A stretch of 64,000 nt of DNA from Candidatus Methylopumilus rimovensis (GTDB taxonomy: Bacteria; Pseudomonadota; Gammaproteobacteria; Burkholderiales; Methylophilaceae): contig NZ_CP040986.1 in NCBI RefSeq assembly GCF_006364615.1, forward strand, positions 992,001 to 1,056,000, read 5' to 3'. The translations under genes and the position numbers were made by a program. Below, piece by piece: positions 61,826 to 64,000 of the stretch. Positions within the stretch are counted from its first letter, which is position 1. Every line of letters begins with the position of its first letter. Under the pieces are notes generated by a model. It was not told where the DNA came from. It saw only the letters and a list, made by a program, of their open reading frames with translations, and searched no databases.

Positions 61826-62558
61826 TTTTTTGTGCGCCTAATCTTATAAAAATAATGAAAAGAGTAAATGCCATCGCAAACCACTGAAATGCATAGCCAT
61901 AGTTTTTATCGCTATCAGGAACTGGAATACCGGAATCTAAAATATAAGTCTTATCAAAAATTGGTTTTTTGAGTTTAACTTCATAACTCATTAAATCTTT
62001 GCTTATTAAGGATTTTAAAATATCATAATCCATCTTCTGAATCCTAAAAGATGACTCATTTAATTTTTCAGTTAAAACTTTTCCTAGTGAAATACCAGAA
62101 GACGGCATTTGACTCACTTCACCTTCAATTGTTTGCATCTCTTTAATAGGAGGTATATCAGGAATATCTTTCCTTGAATTAGTTAGAGGATACCAGCCTC
62201 TGTTAATTAAGATAACTCCATTAGAATCTAAAATTTTAAAAGGGGTATAAATGAGAAAACCTGCTTTTTCTTCACGAATTTGATTATCTAGGATAATATT
62301 CTTTTCATTTAAAAACTCTCCACTCAAAGTAACATGATGCCAAATAATGTCCTTTATTGGCATTTGGATAGTTTCTTTATTTAACTCTATTGGTGGCTGA
62401 TGTTGTCTTTCGACAAATGCCATATTAATTATCTTTTTTTGATCGGCACGATCCATCTGCCAAAAACCTAATTTAATAAAAAGAGTAAAAAATATAATAA
62501 ATATCAGAGTAGGTAATAACTTATAATTAAAACTTATGTTATAGATTGAAAATTTCAA
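61812..62558 (-). CDS. SURF1-family cytochrome oxidase assembly protein
   Basis: This 248-residue protein has two membrane helices, one at each end (residues 15-33 and about 222-241), flanking a periplasmic domain, as in SURF1. Motifs are LGFWQMDRADQK, the GWYPL segment (INRGWYPLTNS) and NYGYAFQWFAMA near the C-terminal helix. SURF1 helps heme A insertion into subunit I. The apparent start is a TTG at 62558; no better start is near. Confidence 0.93.
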   Translation of the reverse strand: MKFSIYNISFNYKLLPTLIFIIFFTLFIKLGFWQMDRADQKKIINMAFVERQHQPPIELNKETIQMPIKDIIWHHVTLSGEFLNEKNIILDNQIREEKAGFLIYTPFKILDSNGVILINRGWYPLTNSRKDIPDIPPIKEMQTIEGEVSQMPSSGISLGKVLTEKLNESSFRIQKMDYDILKSLISKDLMSYEVKLKKPIFDKTYILDSGIPVPDSDKNYGYAFQWFAMAFTLFIIFIRLGAQKNDDK

Positions 62559-62589
62559 AATTAAATTTAAGGTAAGGTAAGGTTATTTT

Positions 62590-62808
62590 ATGAGTGGTGA
62601 ATTATTATTTAAGATTCTTGTAATTGCAATTCTGTTATTTATACTTCTATCTCTTTCGGGCGGGCTTTTCTTTCTAATCAAAGATAAAAAAAAGAATTCA
62701 AACAGAATGGTTACATCACTTTCTTTTAGAGTTGGTCTTTCTCTTCTTTTGTTCTTCTTGCTTTTTTATGGATTTTATTCTGGTCTGATTCGCCCTCATA
62801 GTTTGTGA
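62590..62808 (+). CDS. Twin transmembrane protein (DUF2909 type)
   Basis: This 72-residue protein is two hydrophobic helices (residues 5-29 and 47-66) joined by a Lys/Asn-rich cytoplasmic loop. Size, the GGLFFLIKDKKKNSNRMVTSLSFRVGLS-like layout and its location between SURF1 and cox subunit III genes match DUF2909 proteins, whose role is unknown. It is transcribed against the flanking cox genes and ends at a bidirectional terminator. Confidence 0.8.
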   Translation: MSGELLFKILVIAILLFILLSLSGGLFFLIKDKKKNSNRMVTSLSFRVGLSLLLFFLLFYGFYSGLIRPHSL

Positions 62809-62812
62809 AATA

Positions 62813-62840
62813 AAAAAGCGCTATAAATATAGCGCTTTTT
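62813..62840. terminator. Bidirectional intrinsic terminator
   Basis: AAAAAGCGCTAT and ATAGCGCTTTTT pair perfectly around a four-base loop, with T-runs on both strands. It separates the convergent DUF2909-type gene and ctaE, the only convergent pair here with a textbook bidirectional terminator. Confidence 0.88.
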
Positions 62841-62852
62841 AAATGTGCTAGA

Positions 62853-63725
62853 TTAAAGCCAATATACAAAAATAAACAAACCTAGCCAAACCACATCTAC
62901 AAAGTGCCAGTACCATGCAACAGCCTCAAAAGCAAAATGATCATTTTTTGTAAAATGGCCCTTAAGTGATCTCAATAAAATCACCGCTAACATAACAGCC
63001 CCCATTGTTACATGGAAACCATGGAATCCTGTAAGTAAGAAAAATGTAGATCCATATATTCCAGAACTAAGCTTTAAATTTAATTCAGTATAGGCATGGT
63101 GATACTCACCCGCTTGAAAATAAACAAATATTGCCCCTAACGCAACTGTGGCAGCAAGCCAGGCACATAAATATTTTCTTTGTCCTTTTTTTAAAGCCCA
63201 ATGAGCAAATGTAACTGTCAATCCGCTTGTTAAAAGAATCAATGTATTTACTGCAGGAACTCCAAAAGCTGGGATAGTATCTTTAAAAGTCGTAAAGTTA
63301 GTTGGATTTGGCATTGCTGACATTGGCCATGCAGCTTTAAAGTCAGGCCATAAAAATTGATGCGTTACTACTCCATGACCTTCACCGCTAAGCCAAGGCA
63401 CAGATAAAACACGGGCATAAAATAGCGCGCCAAAAAAGGCTGCAAAAAACATAACTTCTGAGAGAATAAACCAACCCATACCCATTCTGAAGCTAGTATC
63501 TACTTGTTTATTATATTTCCCTTCAAGACTCTCAGTTATTACATTTGAAAACCATCCGGCAAACATGTAAATTACCGCTGCTAATCCAATAATAAACACA
63601 TATTTTGCATTGGGCGACTGATTAAATAACATTGCTGCCCCTACGAATGAAGTAAATAAAGCGAGGCTTCCAACAATCGGCCACTTGCTTGACTCAGGAA
63701 CAAAATAGATATCTTTGCTTGCCAT
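62853..63725 (-). CDS. ctaE: Cytochrome c oxidase subunit III
   Basis: This 290-residue membrane protein is subunit III of the aa3-type oxidase. Seven helices are visible with MGWFILSEVMFFAAFFGALFYAR-like core, the conserved Glu in this helix, FHGFHVTMGA and the C-terminal AVAWYWHFVDVVWLGLFI. It is next to ctaG; subunits I and II must lie beyond the right edge. Confidence 0.97.
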   Translation of the reverse strand: MASKDIYFVPESSKWPIVGSLALFTSFVGAAMLFNQSPNAKYVFIIGLAAVIYMFAGWFSNVITESLEGKYNKQVDTSFRMGMGWFILSEVMFFAAFFGALFYARVLSVPWLSGEGHGVVTHQFLWPDFKAAWPMSAMPNPTNFTTFKDTIPAFGVPAVNTLILLTSGLTVTFAHWALKKGQRKYLCAWLAATVALGAIFVYFQAGEYHHAYTELNLKLSSGIYGSTFFLLTGFHGFHVTMGAVMLAVILLRSLKGHFTKNDHFAFEAVAWYWHFVDVVWLGLFIFVYWL

Positions 63726-63765
63726 ATATTTCCTTAATTATCAGTTAATAATTTATAAATTGTAT

Positions 63766-64000
63766 TTAACTTACTTTTTTATCTTCTTTTAAAGCTCTAA
63801 AGAATGTGTATGAAAGTGTGAGAGATTCTACGTTTTTTGGAATATCTTTATCAACTTCAAAACGCACCGTAAGATTTTTTTTCTCACCAGGCTTTAATAC
63901 TTGGCTCCTAAAACAAAAGCATTCAGACTTTTTTAAATAAAGTGATGCGATTTGCGGAGTAACACTTGGTATTGCCTGCCCAACAATCTCCTCATTAATC
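63766..64000 (-). CDS. ctaG: Cytochrome c oxidase assembly protein CtaG/Cox11, C-terminal part
   Basis: The last 77 residues of a Cox11-type protein that delivers Cu(I) to CuB are encoded here, running off the right edge. Visible are VGQAIPSVTPQIASLY, the copper-binding ECFCF motif, QVLKPGEKK and the final beta strands with LTLSYTFFRA. It lies 40 bases upstream of ctaE, the usual ctaG-ctaE order. The N-terminal membrane anchor is outside the window. Confidence 0.93.
   Translation of the reverse strand, partial: INEEIVGQAIPSVTPQIASLYLKKSECFCFRSQVLKPGEKKNLTVRFEVDKDIPKNVESLTLSYTFFRALKEDKKVS

Overview
The window is AT-rich, densely packed chromosomal DNA from a Gram-negative bacterium. Gene content and order point to a betaproteobacterium: leuS-lptE-holA, grxC-secB-gpsA, ribF-ileS-lspA beside murJ and rpsT, rplU-rpmA-obgE-proB, coaE-zapD-yacG, ribH-nusB, and a cox assembly block ctaG-ctaE-SURF1-ctaA-ctaB. 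Low GC, very short spacers, many overlapping genes and no mobile DNA suggest a streamlined genome, plausibly Methylophilaceae-like (OM43 or Methylopumilus type). That placement is inference, because no methylotrophy gene lies in the window. I found no rRNA, tRNA, CRISPR array, insertion sequence or prophage, and no gene-free stretch over 300 bases; the largest gaps are about 200 bases and are divergent promoter regions.

Layout. 1-4.6 kb: end of leuS, then lptE, holA, proA, nadD on the plus strand. 4.6-9.1 kb: a biotin operon bioB-F-H-C-D on the minus strand. 9.2-12 kb: trmL, then gpsA, an SH3 protein, secB and grxC. 12.1-18 kb: gpmI-envC, yjbQ, and clpB behind a clear sigma-32-type promoter. 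18-22 kb: a divergent cassette of a TonB-dependent receptor facing a Cys/His-marked beta-propeller protein and a thioredoxin-fold protein, the best candidate here for an uncharacterised (probably metal-related) uptake system. 22-30 kb: RegBA-type redox two-component pair, a molybdopterin oxidoreductase, lspA, ileS, ribF, murJ. 30-36.6 kb: rpsT, purEK, proB, obgE, rpmA, rplU, ispB. 36.6-42 kb: coaE, zapD, yacG, a PCu(A)C copper chaperone, a Nudix/ThiE-like fusion, argJ, cysS. 42-47 kb: TPR protein and L,D-transpeptidase sharing a C-terminal domain, two cyclophilins, lpxH, nusB, ribH. 47-56 kb: an OFA-family transporter divergent from phoBR (with a three-repeat PHO box), an exported unknown protein, and a giant FAD/Fe-S oxidoreductase. 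56-64 kb: hemJ, a PfkB kinase, apaH, cytochrome c and the heme A/cytochrome oxidase assembly genes.

How it fits together. Most genes are housekeeping: translation, cofactors (biotin, FMN/FAD, NAD, CoA, heme A), envelope assembly, proline, arginine and purine synthesis, and aerobic respiration. Copper and redox recur: PCu(A)C, Cox11/CtaG, a Sco-like protein, three thioredoxin-fold exported proteins, RegBA and the TonB cassette. A striking architectural feature is that ten of twelve convergent gene pairs have stop codons overlapping or within five bases, leaving almost no room for intrinsic terminators. Several genes use TTG or GTG starts.
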